A stretch of DNA of 64,000 bases, from positions 496,001-560,000 of the forward strand of contig NZ_JXSK01000003.1 in the NCBI RefSeq assembly GCF_001083805.1, in the 5' to 3' direction. The position numbers and the translations under genes were made by a program. Below, piece by piece: positions 41,572-51,345 of this stretch. How positions within the stretch are numbered: position 1 is the first letter of the stretch; each line of letters opens with the position of its first letter. The notes under the pieces were generated by a model that did not search any database, was not told the DNA's origin, and saw nothing but the letters and a program-made list of their open reading frames with translations. The DNA is from Photorhabdus luminescens subsp. luminescens. GTDB taxonomy: Bacteria > Pseudomonadota > Gammaproteobacteria > Enterobacterales > Enterobacteriaceae.

Positions 41572-41832
41572 TTATTCTTTCCATCCTTCGAATGGGTCAC
41601 AAGATTGTTCATGCTGATACCGCTCTTCTTTACTCAGAAAATCGTCGGGAATAGTTGTTCCCTTCAATGCCGCAAAAAATCCGGCCCAGTCGTGCGGCTT
41701 ACAGGACAGTATTACATCTCCTGTCTCAGGATCTTTTCGGATAAAAACTTCATCAGAGTCAAACCTATAAGCTGCTGGCAGACGTACCGCTTGACTGTTC
41801 CCATCCATAAACAATTTAGCTTTATGCCCCAT
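41572..41832 (-). CDS. vapB: VapB/VagC-type antitoxin, without a toxin gene
   Basis: An 86-residue protein with an AbrB/MazE-like swapped-hairpin DNA-binding half: 'MGHKAKLFMDGNSQAVRLPA', then 'FDSDEVFIRKDPETGDVILS'. The C-terminal tail is of VagC type ('DPFEGWKE'). I chose the ATG at 41832 because AGGAGG lies upstream; the frame extends 14 codons further. A VapC PIN-domain toxin should follow the antitoxin, but hemL converges directly after it. The toxin is therefore missing here. An ERIC element lies just upstream. Confidence 0.85.
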   Translation of the reverse strand: MGHKAKLFMDGNSQAVRLPAAYRFDSDEVFIRKDPETGDVILSCKPHDWAGFFAALKGTTIPDDFLSKEERYQHEQSCDPFEGWKE

Positions 41833-41883
41833 ACAACCTCCTGATATTGATTGGTATATCCCAAAGCCTATCACAGATATTGA

Positions 41884-42010
41884 TATACCCGTTATCTTTC
41901 AAGCTGCCTCTTTGTTGGCTGCGCTCACTCACCCCGGTCACATAGTTATCTATGCTCCCGGGGATTCGCTCCCTTGCCGTCGCGATGCAACTTGAAATCT
42001 ATAGGGTATA
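41884..42010 (-). repeat. Full-length ERIC element
   Basis: Exactly 127 bp, from TATACCC to GGGTATA, with the conserved palindromic core (GTGACCGGGGTGAGTGAG on the minus strand as GGTGAGTGAGCGCAG). Located between the orphan vapB and the immunity-gene relic. Confidence 0.95.
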
Positions 42011-42097
42011 TATACCTCACACACCAGCGCCATATTCTGAATTGGGGATATCAGAATATAATCTAGGAAATCCTTTCCCTCTTTCACCTAATTTCTA

Positions 42098-42352
42098 TTA
42101 TTTTTTAAAGCCAGGCTTGCCGTTTTTAGCTCGCCATTCTTTTACAATTCTTAAAATTCCCTCTGGGGAGTCATCTTCTCCATTTTCAGGATAATAAATT
42201 AAATCTACCCCTGAAGGGTGCTCAGTTATTTTTATAAAATTCTCTAATAGAGCATCTTGCCCTTCCTCTGTACCTTCATCCAATATTATTCTTGAAACCA
42301 GATTTATAAACTCATTTTAGGTATATTCTTCCAGTTTACTTTTCAAGTTCAT
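42098..42352 (-). pseudogene. Colicin/pyocin DNase-type immunity protein with a nonsense codon
   Basis: Im2/Im9-like immunity protein that would bind and block an HNH DNase bacteriocin. The frame from ATG 42352 (AGAGG upstream) reads 'MNLKSKLEEYT', then a TAA at 42317-42319, then 'NEFINLVSRIILDEGTEEGQ'. It continues through the family hallmark 'HPSGVDLIYYPENGEDDSP' to 'KEWRAKNGKPGFKK'. A single GAA-to-TAA change at codon 12 explains the break. A TTG restart at 42283 would lack helix I. No matching Im9-type colicin DNase is in the window; the nearby pyocin ends in a different domain. Confidence 0.85.
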
Positions 42353-42462
42353 TTTACTTTACCTCTTTATTCATATTTTATCTTTATATACAAACACTGA
42401 CAATAGTTTATTATATGCTATCCAATTAAAATAGAAAATTGGGAAAACACTCCAGAAATCGT

Positions 42463-42924
42463 TTATAAAAAATGTTCAAATATTAATGCATGTACCCGTA
42501 GATCAGCCAAATAGAGAAAACGAATTTCTGTATTAGGATATTGACTATTTAGCTTATGTGTATAAGCATCGTATCCACCAACAATACCAATGACCGGGAT
42601 TTTTTCTGGGCTACCAACAGAATCAGGTTCCCCCATAAGTGCTCTAACAATTGCTCTATCCATTGAATGTAAAAATGGGTAAGGCATTTCTCCACTATAT
42701 ACGCCACTACTGTCATAAACATTGATCAATGTGAACTGTACCGATTTTAGCTGTTTTGAGGCATCATCAAAAACAAGCCTCACACCTGATTCAGGTTTGT
42801 AAAAAAACTCTTCATCTCCTTCAAAGAAATATTCAAACCTATTATCTGGAATAATCTGTTTTTCAATTAGTTGCTCTGCTGTCTGCGCCAAGTTATCAAT
42901 TAACTCTTTAATGTTGATTTCCAT
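42463..42924 (-). CDS. DUF6392-like protein (putative pyocin immunity), copy 2
   Basis: A 153-residue protein paralogous to the next upstream gene: '[20 protein letters not shown]' matches 'DLINSLGKTYQKIFDEGLIP'. Both have a central V-x-L-x-F-D-x-A-S-K block and a '[20 protein letters not shown]' type segment. I chose the ATG at 42924, where the similarity starts; the longer frame upstream has no such match. DUF6392 proteins commonly lie beside S-type pyocins (recalled family context), which suggests an immunity role. There is no signal peptide, so it is cytoplasmic. Confidence 0.7.
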   Translation of the reverse strand: MEINIKELIDNLAQTAEQLIEKQIIPDNRFEYFFEGDEEFFYKPESGVRLVFDDASKQLKSVQFTLINVYDSSGVYSGEMPYPFLHSMDRAIVRALMGEPDSVGSPEKIPVIGIVGGYDAYTHKLNSQYPNTEIRFLYLADLRVHALIFEHFL

Positions 42925-43095
42925 TATTTTATAACCAAAATCTGGTATGCAATAGAATAAAACTTCGATGTTAAACATGGGTAGTGGTTTGTAAGCCTCT
43001 ACCCTATCAAAGCAGGAAACTGGAAAAATGACTCCAAATCGTATTTCTAAAAGAGAATTAATTCTTCCTCTGCTCATTCCGTTTTTAAGATATCT

Positions 43096-43569
43096 CTACC
43101 ACGTAACATTTTCAGCACGAAGGAAAGTTATTGTCTCAACCTGCTCAAACAAATCATAGGATAATTGTATATAAATACTTTCCTCAGATTCAGGTACATT
43201 GTAAAGGTAGAGGTCTTTCCAGCCATATTGACGGTTAAACACCTTGCATGGTGGAAAGGACTTAATTGCTGGCCCCAAATGCTCCTTAATCCATTCACGT
43301 GTCATTGAATTAATCAGAGGAGGTGGCAATTGATTTGGGTAAACATAACGGGGCCGTTCTTCATCGATCAATGTCAGAGTGACATGTGTCAATTTCTTAC
43401 TAGCCCGATCGAAAGCTAGAAATACCCCCTCTTTCTGCATATCTAACGACACATAATCATCACCAGAGTCTCCTCTAGGCTTACTCTTATAAGGGATTAA
43501 TCCTTCATCAAAAATTTTCTGATAAGTTTTCCCCAAACTATTAATTAGGTCTTCAACGTTGATAGTCAT
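43096..43569 (-). CDS. DUF6392-like protein (putative pyocin immunity), copy 1
   Basis: A 157-residue cytoplasmic protein starting at ATG 43567-43569, which overlaps the pyocin stop codon by one base (TAATG). This is translational coupling and is typical of bacteriocin/immunity pairs. The block 'GVFLAFDRASKKLTHVTLTL' and 'PPPLINSMTREWIKEHLGP' are shared with copy 2 downstream. It is the best candidate for the cognate immunity protein of the pyocin (inference from coupling). Confidence 0.75.
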   Translation of the reverse strand: MTINVEDLINSLGKTYQKIFDEGLIPYKSKPRGDSGDDYVSLDMQKEGVFLAFDRASKKLTHVTLTLIDEERPRYVYPNQLPPPLINSMTREWIKEHLGPAIKSFPPCKVFNRQYGWKDLYLYNVPESEESIYIQLSYDLFEQVETITFLRAENVTW

Positions 43570-45071
43570 TATTTATATAACCCCTGCTTCTGATTTATAT
43601 CGTGAATCTTTTGGTGAGCTTGCTCCAGTTCTTGTTCACTAAACCCTTCTTCCTCAAGGTAGGGTTTTATAGCATTAAAATTATTATCTACAGCTTGTTT
43701 TAAGTCTTTTGCATCCCTTGCGATTTGTTCTGGTGTATTACGACCTCCATAGGTTTCACTGTATTTCTGATGTACTTTCGAAGGAATGATAATAGCTGCA
43801 ACATCTTTTACCTGTTTGTTTTGTTCTTTTGGTGCCAACGTGGGATTTAGCCTTTTTGCTGCTGCTTTTACAGCCGCAGCCGAAGGAATATGATCCGCAT
43901 GCATACCACCTCTTAACCGACCATTAAAGTTACGATATAAATCCACTTCCAGCGATTTCACCGGCGGTTTACTCAAATACACATACACCGGCGGCATATT
44001 CGGAATGGGGAGTACCAAAATATAATCGCGGAAATCCTTCTCTTCCGGCATAGGGAACGATTCAATATCGCTGCCCACTTTATCCGGGATCGGCAACACG
44101 GTTATTTGCGACGGAATAAACGGTCGTTCTTCATTCCCGGTATGGGCCGGAACTTTGAATTCTTGTTCGTTCGGCGTCCATAAAATCGTCGGCCGGTGCT
44201 CTCCCGGCTCCCAGAACTCGTAATTACCGGTGGTCCGATTCAGCGTCATCATGCGAACCGGCACTTTATCCAAACCGCCTTCCGGGCTGACGTGATATCC
44301 CTGAACCGTTATCCTGCCGCTTTTTTCATCTCTGATCCAGCGAAAACGCACGCGAGTAGAAGCTTTACCATACTGTTCCGCTATCTGTCTCAGGCGATAT
44401 GGGGTTAGGTAATCTTCCTCACCGTCATTCAACTTAGGTGAATAAAACAGCCCCATTAACCCAATTGTTACCGGATTCGGGGCCGCCAACCAACGCCCTG
44501 CACTGATGGCGCTACCACCAATGTAACGCATCACCAGCCCTTCCCCTTCCGCTACCGCGCTGCGGGCAGTTGCGGCCACAGAGGTAGCGGCTGCTTCGGC
44601 TTTATCTTCACCGTCACGGAACCACCGTTTATACCACGGTAATTTTTTATCCTGCGATTTATCCGGTTCAGGTGGGTGTTGCTTGCCCTGTGGAGGCGGT
44701 TCTGGTTTTTGCGGCGTTACAGGAGCAGGAGATGACGGAACCTGATATATCGCCATCCTGCCGAAATTATCTGCGGGTTCGGCTTCGGTTCCCGCATCAG
44801 TACAACCTTTACCCCGCAGGCAGGATTTCGCAAATACCGGTATCGGCGGCGGAGGCGTCGGCGTTACAGACGGCTTTGGCTGAATACTACCCGCTTCCTT
44901 TGTCGGCGAGGAGAAACTCTGCATCACTATATTCGCAGGAGCGACAACTCGGTCAGCAGCCTTATCCTGTTTCTCATAGCTGTCCATCTCCGAATTAATG
45001 AATCGGGCCCGGCAGGGGCAAGTACTTACACTATCCAGTGTGCCAGCCAACTTGCGCCCCATATCAAACAC
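43569..45071 (-). CDS. S-type pyocin/colicin-like nuclease bacteriocin
   Basis: A bacteriocin of at least 500 residues. Order: a PAAR-like N-terminus ('[20 protein letters not shown]'), a proline-rich linker, a hydrophobic Ala/Gly segment (about 165-200), an S-type pyocin translocation domain (about 210-400; '[19 protein letters not shown]', '[18 protein letters not shown]'), and a C-terminal killing domain with '[14 protein letters not shown]', probably an HNH-like nuclease. The only usable start is GTG 45071. The PAAR-like sequence continues in frame upstream to about 45220 ('[20 protein letters not shown]') without a start, so the N-terminus may be damaged. It is coupled to a DUF6392 gene. 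Similar toxins in Photorhabdus are called lumicins. Confidence 0.78.
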   Translation of the reverse strand: MFDMGRKLAGTLDSVSTCPCRARFINSEMDSYEKQDKAADRVVAPANIVMQSFSSPTKEAGSIQPKPSVTPTPPPPIPVFAKSCLRGKGCTDAGTEAEPADNFGRMAIYQVPSSPAPVTPQKPEPPPQGKQHPPEPDKSQDKKLPWYKRWFRDGEDKAEAAATSVAATARSAVAEGEGLVMRYIGGSAISAGRWLAAPNPVTIGLMGLFYSPKLNDGEEDYLTPYRLRQIAEQYGKASTRVRFRWIRDEKSGRITVQGYHVSPEGGLDKVPVRMMTLNRTTGNYEFWEPGEHRPTILWTPNEQEFKVPAHTGNEERPFIPSQITVLPIPDKVGSDIESFPMPEEKDFRDYILVLPIPNMPPVYVYLSKPPVKSLEVDLYRNFNGRLRGGMHADHIPSAAAVKAAAKRLNPTLAPKEQNKQVKDVAAIIIPSKVHQKYSETYGGRNTPEQIARDAKDLKQAVDNNFNAIKPYLEEEGFSEQELEQAHQKIHDINQKQGLYK

Positions 45072-45277
45072 ATCGGATACACCACCAACAATCGTGTAAG
45101 TACCGGGATGTTTGCCACAGGTAACTTTATCCCCTTCACGAGCGGTTGCCTTTCGCGATAATGGTGTAAAGCCGAAAAGGTAATGACGCGATATGTTTGG
45201 GAATCTGATGAAAAAAACGGTGAAAGGTGGCTTTGCAGACGAAAAACAATATTCAGGAAAACAATACTCAGAAAGTC

Positions 45278-45305
45278 AAAACGCTGACCAGAAGATCAGC
45301 GTTTT
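45278..45305 (-). terminator. Intrinsic terminator of mrcB
   Basis: AAAACGCTGA and TCAGCGTTTT form a 10-bp perfect stem with an 8-nt loop. Reading on the minus strand, GTTTTGACTTTC follows. It lies 55 bp past the mrcB stop, beyond the ERIC remnant, and just before the pyocin reading frame opens. Confidence 0.75.
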
Positions 45306-45327
45306 GTCATTTATCTTATTAAATATT

Positions 45328-45359
45328 TATACCCTATGGATTTAAAGATGACGGGTATA
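45328..45359 (-). repeat. Collapsed ERIC element: both ends joined
   Basis: The 32 bp TATACCCTATGGATTT plus AAAGATGACGGGTATA equal the first 16 and last 16 bases of a full ERIC element, with the whole 95-bp middle missing. It begins directly next to the mrcB stop codon. Confidence 0.85.
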
Positions 45360-47819
45360 TTATTGTCCAAACATCTCTCGTAACCAGCCCGGCGCTTCTT
45401 CTTGCTGTTGAACAGGTGCTGATACCGCTGTTTGCTGGCACAAACTCTGTGGATCATAAGTCCAAACCGGTAATGTTCGCCAACCACTGCCGCTACAACT
45501 AAAGCTGCCATCCTGATTAACCGCCATATCGACAATGCCTTCCGGTGGAATGTTATTCAGCATCAGCGGCGTCTGATTTTCCAGATAACGGCGATACACA
45601 TTCAACGCCCCTGTAGCACCGGTCAGATTGGTCGGTTCGTTGTTGTCACGGCCAACCCATGCAATCACCACTTCTTTACCATCGATTCCGGCAAACCAGC
45701 TATCACGCAGATCATTGGTAGTGCCCGTTTTACCCGCCAGATTATAGCGACCAAACTTGGCCGCCAGAGAACGAGAAGTCCCGCTCGCTACCACCTGCTG
45801 CATACCGTACAGCGTCAGATAAGCCGCCTGAGCCGGTACCGCCCGTTCAGCCTGTGGGTAACTCTGATATATCACAGTGCCATCTTCCGTGATAACAGAA
45901 CGTAATGCGGAAAGTGTCGCACGGTTGCCGCCACTCGCCATCGTCTGGTATTCCTGCGCCGCTTCTAAAGGCGTCAAGCTGAGAGAACCCAGTAACATAG
46001 CCGGAACCTGCTGAATCACTTCCTCCGGTACGCCAAGCCGGATCAAGGTGTTGCTGACATGATCAAGACCAACAGCCAATCCAAGATTCACTGTAGGAAT
46101 ATTCAGAGAATTCGCCAGCGCATCTATTAACATGACACGCCCACGGAAACGACGGTCATAATTTCTCGGTTCCCAAGCTTTGCTGTTCGGTAGTTTTACT
46201 ACCAAGGGTTCATCTGCCAGCCAGTTATTCAACCGATATTGATCAGGTTCACTCAAGGCCGCCAAATAGGTAGATGGTTTCGCTAGTGAGCCAATTGAGC
46301 GACGCGCCATCATTGCTCGGTTAAATCCCGCATATTGAGGTTGAGAACCGCCAACCATCGCCCTGATTTCACCACTGATGCGATCGACAATGACCATTGC
46401 CCCTTCAAGATCAGCAATTTTGCGGGTTTTTCTCAGGCTGGCAATCCCCTCCTCTACTGCGTTTTCAGCCGCATCCTGAGATACCGGGTCCAATGTCGTG
46501 AAGATTTTCACGCCGGACAGGTCATTGACTTTATCCCCCAGTCTGTCCTGCAATTCCTTACGAACTAGCTGCATAAACGCCGGTTGTGGGGTAATAACAC
46601 CACTTTTCGGTTTTACCCCCAGTGGACGAGCGCTCAATAATTTATAAAGATCTTCATCAATAATTTGCTGGTTTTGTAACAGCTTGAGCACCACATTACG
46701 ACGCTGGAGAGCGAGTTTAGGATTACGCCACGGATTATAGAGCGAAGCGCCTTTCACCATACCGACCAGCAACGCCTGTTGATCTAAACTCAATTCATCC
46801 ACTGGCCGACCAAAATAGTAAAGACTCGCCAGCGGGAATCCTCGGATCTGCTCATCACCACTTTGACCTAAATAAACTTCGTTCAGATACAGTTCGAGAA
46901 TCCGATCTTTGCTGTAGCGATAATCCATCAGCACAGCCATATAGGCTTCATTGGCTTTACGTATCAAAGTGCGTTCATTGGTCAGGAACAGGTTTTTAAC
47001 CAATTGTTGCGTCAGGGTACTTCCCCCCTGAACCGTGCGCCCGGCAGTCAAGTTAGCCAATACGGCACGCCCAATGGAAAGAATACGGATGCCATCATGT
47101 TGATAGAAATGGCGATCTTCCGTCGCCAGCAAGGTGTTAACCAGTAACTCTGGGAAACCCGAACGTGGCACAAATAACCGCTGCTCCCCATTGGGAGACT
47201 GCAACATGGTAATCAACTTCGGATCAAGGCGGAAGAATCCAAACTGACGCTGATTTTCCAGATTTTCGATCCCTGCCAAACGGTTATCGCTGAAAGTTAG
47301 CAGAGCGTGGATCTGTCCCTCTTTGCTGTCAGGGAAATCAAACGGACGGCGCAACATTTCAATGGTTTCACCTCTGACAGAAAACTCTCCTGGACGGGTA
47401 ATTTTCGTCACCTGACGATACTGCATTCCTTCCAGCAGGTGTACCATCTCTTTCTTGCTGTAGTTCATGCCCGGTTCAAGATTAACCATGCGGCCATAAA
47501 CTGCCGCCGGTAACTCCCAAACTTTTCCGTCAATGCGATCGCGGATTTTGGCGTCCAGATAGACACCATAAGCCGCCAGCAATACGGCAAAAATAATAAA
47601 TATCTTGAATAACAACCAGAACCAACGCCGCTTTTTCTTCGGTGGACGGGAATACATTCCTTTCGTTGTCATGGGTTGATCCTCTTCATCATCGTAGTCA
47701 TCATCTTCATAGCCATTATCATCGTCATCCAACAGATATCGTCTTTTTAACGGCCGTTTACGGCGGGATACCGGTTTTTTGCCTTTACGCCCGATTGGTT
47801 GACGATCTTCACCAGACAT
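45360..47819 (-). CDS. mrcB: Penicillin-binding protein 1B
   Basis: Bifunctional inner-membrane murein synthase. About 819 residues. The cytoplasmic tail is acidic ('DDDDNGYEDDDYDDEEDQ'), then a TM helix (about 68-88) and the UvrB-like domain 2. The transglycosylase has 'TEDRHFYQHDGI', 'GGSTLTQQLVKNLFLTNERT' and 'YLNEVYLGQSGDEQIRGF'. The transpeptidase has the catalytic serine in 'RRSIGSLAKPSTYL', SLN-like 'LANSLNIPTVNLG' and 'LAGKTGTTND'. I chose ATG 47819 by alignment to E. coli MrcB (MAGNDREPIGRKGK against MSGEDRQPIGRKGK). In E. coli fhuACDB follows; here the bacteriocin region is found. Confidence 0.96.
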   Translation of the reverse strand: MSGEDRQPIGRKGKKPVSRRKRPLKRRYLLDDDDNGYEDDDYDDEEDQPMTTKGMYSRPPKKKRRWFWLLFKIFIIFAVLLAAYGVYLDAKIRDRIDGKVWELPAAVYGRMVNLEPGMNYSKKEMVHLLEGMQYRQVTKITRPGEFSVRGETIEMLRRPFDFPDSKEGQIHALLTFSDNRLAGIENLENQRQFGFFRLDPKLITMLQSPNGEQRLFVPRSGFPELLVNTLLATEDRHFYQHDGIRILSIGRAVLANLTAGRTVQGGSTLTQQLVKNLFLTNERTLIRKANEAYMAVLMDYRYSKDRILELYLNEVYLGQSGDEQIRGFPLASLYYFGRPVDELSLDQQALLVGMVKGASLYNPWRNPKLALQRRNVVLKLLQNQQIIDEDLYKLLSARPLGVKPKSGVITPQPAFMQLVRKELQDRLGDKVNDLSGVKIFTTLDPVSQDAAENAVEEGIASLRKTRKIADLEGAMVIVDRISGEIRAMVGGSQPQYAGFNRAMMARRSIGSLAKPSTYLAALSEPDQYRLNNWLADEPLVVKLPNSKAWEPRNYDRRFRGRVMLIDALANSLNIPTVNLGLAVGLDHVSNTLIRLGVPEEVIQQVPAMLLGSLSLTPLEAAQEYQTMASGGNRATLSALRSVITEDGTVIYQSYPQAERAVPAQAAYLTLYGMQQVVASGTSRSLAAKFGRYNLAGKTGTTNDLRDSWFAGIDGKEVVIAWVGRDNNEPTNLTGATGALNVYRRYLENQTPLMLNNIPPEGIVDMAVNQDGSFSCSGSGWRTLPVWTYDPQSLCQQTAVSAPVQQQEEAPGWLREMFGQ

Positions 47820-47908
47820 TCCAAAATTCTCCAAAGCCGCTTAGATGCTAATTAATTGATATTCATATCTTTTAGTGAATCTATTCGCCGGCAAAAAGTT
47901 GTTAAATT

Positions 47909-50350
47909 CTACTGCGAATATTTTTTTACCCGCCGAGTGGGTAATGTATTTGCCGGATCATCCGGCCATAGATGTTTTGGGTAACGCCCTTTCATCTCTT
48001 TTTGCACTTCTCGATACGAGCCTCGCCAAAAAGCGGCCAAGTCTTGCGTAATCTGCAATGGCCTTTGGGCTGGCGATAATAGTTCAAGCACCACGGCCAC
48101 CCGCCCTTTTGCCAGAGATGGGCTTTGCTGCTCACCATACATTTCCTGCATCCGAACAGATAATACCGGTGGTTTATCACTGAAATAACAGATTGCTATC
48201 CGACTGCCAGTTGGAACAGTGTAATAAATAGGCAATTCATTATCCAGACACTGTTGTTGTTGCCAATCCAGTAAACTTTCCAGTGCCGGCAACAAATCAA
48301 TCTGTTTCAGCCCTTTCAAATCACGCACACCAGTAAGGAACGGCATCAACCAATCATCAAGAGAAACCATTAATGCATCATTATCTACTGCCGGCCACTG
48401 CATTTCAGGCAACCATCTGGCCGCACATTGGATACGGATGCACAATTGAACTGCCGCCGGCGACCAGTTCAACTCATGTAATCCCTCACTACGTAACCAG
48501 TTTAGCAGGGCCTGTTGTAATTGCTCATCTGAAGGCTTTGTCAATCGTTGGGCTTTCACTGTGAGGCTGCCGCATTGCAGCCGATTCCAAGCCTGCAATG
48601 TCCCTTTGTTATCATCCCATTCAACGGCACTCTGTTCGCTAAATAAATTCGGTTGTTGCTGTATCAGTCGTTCAATATCCAGAGGACAAGCCAGCAAAAT
48701 ACGCGCATCAGGATTTCTGCTGTTTTGTAATAATGAAGGAGCCACCAGCCACGATTCGCCGGATAACTTTTCTTCATCATCAATTATCGCTCCCAGACCA
48801 TTCGCCAGTTGAAAACGCCCTGCCTTATCCCGATTTTTGGCGATTCGATCAGGGAAACCCAGGGCTAATAGCATTGCAGCCAATCCGCCGTCTGGTTCAC
48901 CAAAATGATCGCCCATATTCCTAGCTAACTGCTTTGCCCGCCGTAACCAATGAGCTTGTCGCCGCTCAACCCAATAAGTGATATCCGGCTGACCACCACG
49001 GGGCGGCTCCTCCAGAATCGCGGTCAGCATAGCGGCAGTCGCCAGCATGTCGGCCCCTCGTTCCAATCCCGCACATAACATCGCAGCCAAGCGCGGATCA
49101 CTGCCAGATTCCGCCATTTTTCTGCCTCTCGACGTTAACTGACCATTGTTATTGATTGCACCCAACTGCAATAACAGCGATTTGGCTACCGCCAAAGCTG
49201 CCGCAGGCGGCCTATCTAGCCAGTGCAATTGGGAAATATCATGACATCCCCACTGCAATAAGGAGAGCCATAAGCTACTGAGATCAGCATTCAGAATTTC
49301 AGGCTCACTATGTTCTGCCGCTCTTTCTGCCTGTTCCTGGCTGAATAGATGCCAACAAACGCCGGCTTCCAGTCGGCCTGCTCGACCAGCTCGTTGCGTC
49401 ATAGACGCCTGACTGATGCGTTGAGTGATCAGACGAGTCAACCCATTTTTGGGTTCAAAACGCGTCGTGCGTTCAAGGCCGCTATCAATCATCAATCGAA
49501 TACCTTCAATCGTTAAGCTGGTTTCTGCAATGTTAGTCGCCAAAACAACTTTACGACGTCCACGTGGTGAAGGTTCGATAGCTTTTTGTTGCTCAGCCAA
49601 TGACAACGCACCGTATAACGGGCAAAGATCAGTATCTTCAGCAACTATCTCTTTAAGCAGTCCACATACCCGTTGAATTTCTCCGCTACCCGGCAAAAAC
49701 AACAGCACAGAACCTTGCTCCTGTTGGAGTAACCGCAATACAACTGAAGCTACACCCTGTTCAAAAGGTTGGTGAGCAGGCAAAGAACAATAATGTCTGG
49801 TCACCGGAAAACTTCGCCCTTCTGAAATAATCACTGGCGCATTAGGTAATAAGGAAGAGAGCCGCTGATTATCCAGCGTCGCCGACATGATCAAAATTCG
49901 TAGATCATCCCGCAGCCCTGCCTGTACATCCAGCAACAATGCCAGCGCCAAATCAGCCTGCAAGCTGCGCTCATGGAATTCATCCAGAATGACCAGAGAA
50001 ACGCCTGTTAGCATGGGGTCCTGCTGTAACATTCGAGCCAGAATGCCTTCCGTTACCACTTCAAGGCGGGTAGTCGCACTCACTTTCGTTTCTGAACGCA
50101 TCCGATAACCCACCGTCTGCCCGGTATTTTCATTCAGTTGAGCAGCAAGGCGATTAGCAACACTGCGAGCAGCAATCCGCCGTGGTTCTAACATGATGAT
50201 GCGCCCAGAAAAATCGGCCTTTTTCAGAATTTCCAATGGCAAAACCGTCGATTTCCCGGCACCGGCCGGAGCATGAAGCAGGACCTGTTGTGAACTTTTC
50301 AACGCACTCAAAACAGGCTCGACGACCTCATATACAGGCAATAAAGACAC
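47909..50350 (-). CDS. hrpB: ATP-dependent RNA helicase HrpB
   Basis: DEAH-box helicase of unknown physiological role in enterobacteria. 813 residues from the chosen start. Motifs: Walker A 'LHAPAGAGKSTVLPLEIL', motif II 'LVILDEFHERSLQADLAL' (DEFH), motif III 'MSATLDNQRLSSLLP', motif V 'LATNIAETSLTIEGI', and motif VI 'QRAGRAGRLEAGVCW'. I chose GTG 50350 with GGAG 5 bases upstream, which gives an N-terminus like other HrpB proteins; an ATG at 50365 is the alternative. It is divergent from sfsA. Confidence 0.94.
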   Translation of the reverse strand: MSLLPVYEVVEPVLSALKSSQQVLLHAPAGAGKSTVLPLEILKKADFSGRIIMLEPRRIAARSVANRLAAQLNENTGQTVGYRMRSETKVSATTRLEVVTEGILARMLQQDPMLTGVSLVILDEFHERSLQADLALALLLDVQAGLRDDLRILIMSATLDNQRLSSLLPNAPVIISEGRSFPVTRHYCSLPAHQPFEQGVASVVLRLLQQEQGSVLLFLPGSGEIQRVCGLLKEIVAEDTDLCPLYGALSLAEQQKAIEPSPRGRRKVVLATNIAETSLTIEGIRLMIDSGLERTTRFEPKNGLTRLITQRISQASMTQRAGRAGRLEAGVCWHLFSQEQAERAAEHSEPEILNADLSSLWLSLLQWGCHDISQLHWLDRPPAAALAVAKSLLLQLGAINNNGQLTSRGRKMAESGSDPRLAAMLCAGLERGADMLATAAMLTAILEEPPRGGQPDITYWVERRQAHWLRRAKQLARNMGDHFGEPDGGLAAMLLALGFPDRIAKNRDKAGRFQLANGLGAIIDDEEKLSGESWLVAPSLLQNSRNPDARILLACPLDIERLIQQQPNLFSEQSAVEWDDNKGTLQAWNRLQCGSLTVKAQRLTKPSDEQLQQALLNWLRSEGLHELNWSPAAVQLCIRIQCAARWLPEMQWPAVDNDALMVSLDDWLMPFLTGVRDLKGLKQIDLLPALESLLDWQQQQCLDNELPIYYTVPTGSRIAICYFSDKPPVLSVRMQEMYGEQQSPSLAKGRVAVVLELLSPAQRPLQITQDLAAFWRGSYREVQKEMKGRYPKHLWPDDPANTLPTRRVKKYSQ

Positions 50351-50442
50351 AAACACTCCATACAAAGAAAGTTAACTTTCAACCGCCGGCATTGTAGCAT
50401 TACCCGCTTCAATCTTATGCCATCAGTCATCAAGGAGTTTTT

Positions 50443-51150
50443 ATGGAGTTCCATCCACCCTTACAATCCGCCACGCTAATTCGTCGTTATAAACGCTTCC
50501 TGGCTGATGTCATTACACCGGAAGGTGAAACACTGACTATCCACTGCGCCAATACGGGCGCAATGACCGGCTGTGCTACACCGGGAGATACGGTTTGGTA
50601 CTCCACATCTGACAACCCAAAGCGCAAATACCCTAACAGTTGGGAATTAACAGAAACGCAGGATGGTCATTGGATTTGCGTCAATACGCTCAGAGCAAAT
50701 GATTTAGTCGCTGAGGCCATTGCCCAACATGCCATTCCAGAATTTTCTGAATATAAAAAAATCAGTCGGGAAGTAAAATATGGCGAAGAGAACAGCCGGA
50801 TAGATCTATTGTTACAAGCAGAACAACAAGTTAATTGCTATATTGAAGTGAAATCAGTGACTCTTCTCCAGGAAAATTGCGGCTATTTCCCTGATGCTGT
50901 CACGACCCGCGGGCAAAAACACCTGCGGGAATTGCAACACATAGCAGAGCAAGGGCAAAGAGCGGTATTATTTTTTGCGGTTTTGCATTCTGGCATCAGG
51001 CAGGTCGCGGCGGCAGCACATATTGATCATAATTATTCATCTCTTTTGGAACAAGCGCAAAATTCTGGGGTCGAAGTTATCTGTTACCAGGCCAACATGA
51101 CAGGAAAAGGGATGATTTTAGGCGATAAGTTAACTTTTGTACTAAAATGA
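50443..51150 (+). CDS. sfsA: Sugar fermentation stimulation protein SfsA
   Basis: A 235-residue protein of the SfsA family, in E. coli linked to maltose metabolism; it has an OB-fold and a nuclease-like C-terminal domain, and DNA binding is reported for the family. Visible are '[20 protein letters not shown]', '[20 protein letters not shown]' and the PD-(D/E)xK-like '[12 protein letters not shown]' with '[16 protein letters not shown]'. AAGGAG precedes the ATG. It is followed by dksA as in E. coli. Confidence 0.95.
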   Translation: MEFHPPLQSATLIRRYKRFLADVITPEGETLTIHCANTGAMTGCATPGDTVWYSTSDNPKRKYPNSWELTETQDGHWICVNTLRANDLVAEAIAQHAIPEFSEYKKISREVKYGEENSRIDLLLQAEQQVNCYIEVKSVTLLQENCGYFPDAVTTRGQKHLRELQHIAEQGQRAVLFFAVLHSGIRQVAAAAHIDHNYSSLLEQAQNSGVEVICYQANMTGKGMILGDKLTFVLK

Positions 51151-51345
51151 TTAATTTATCGATTTACCTAATTATTTGCAGCCAGGTTGTACAAGGTGTA
51201 AAGGCATGCAATACATTTGCTTCCACACCATTGTGAAACTAATGGCAGGAACAATTGCCAACCCATGCTCCATCTGCTATTTATAGCGGCCTGTTTTTTT
51301 CCCCGCTAGGGGTTTGTTTGATAGTGCGTGTGTAGGAGAAGTATT

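Noticed and set aside
47820-47834. TTG start five codons upstream for mrcB
   Set aside because: ATG at 47819 aligns with the known PBP1B N-terminus; the TTG form has no supporting similarity.
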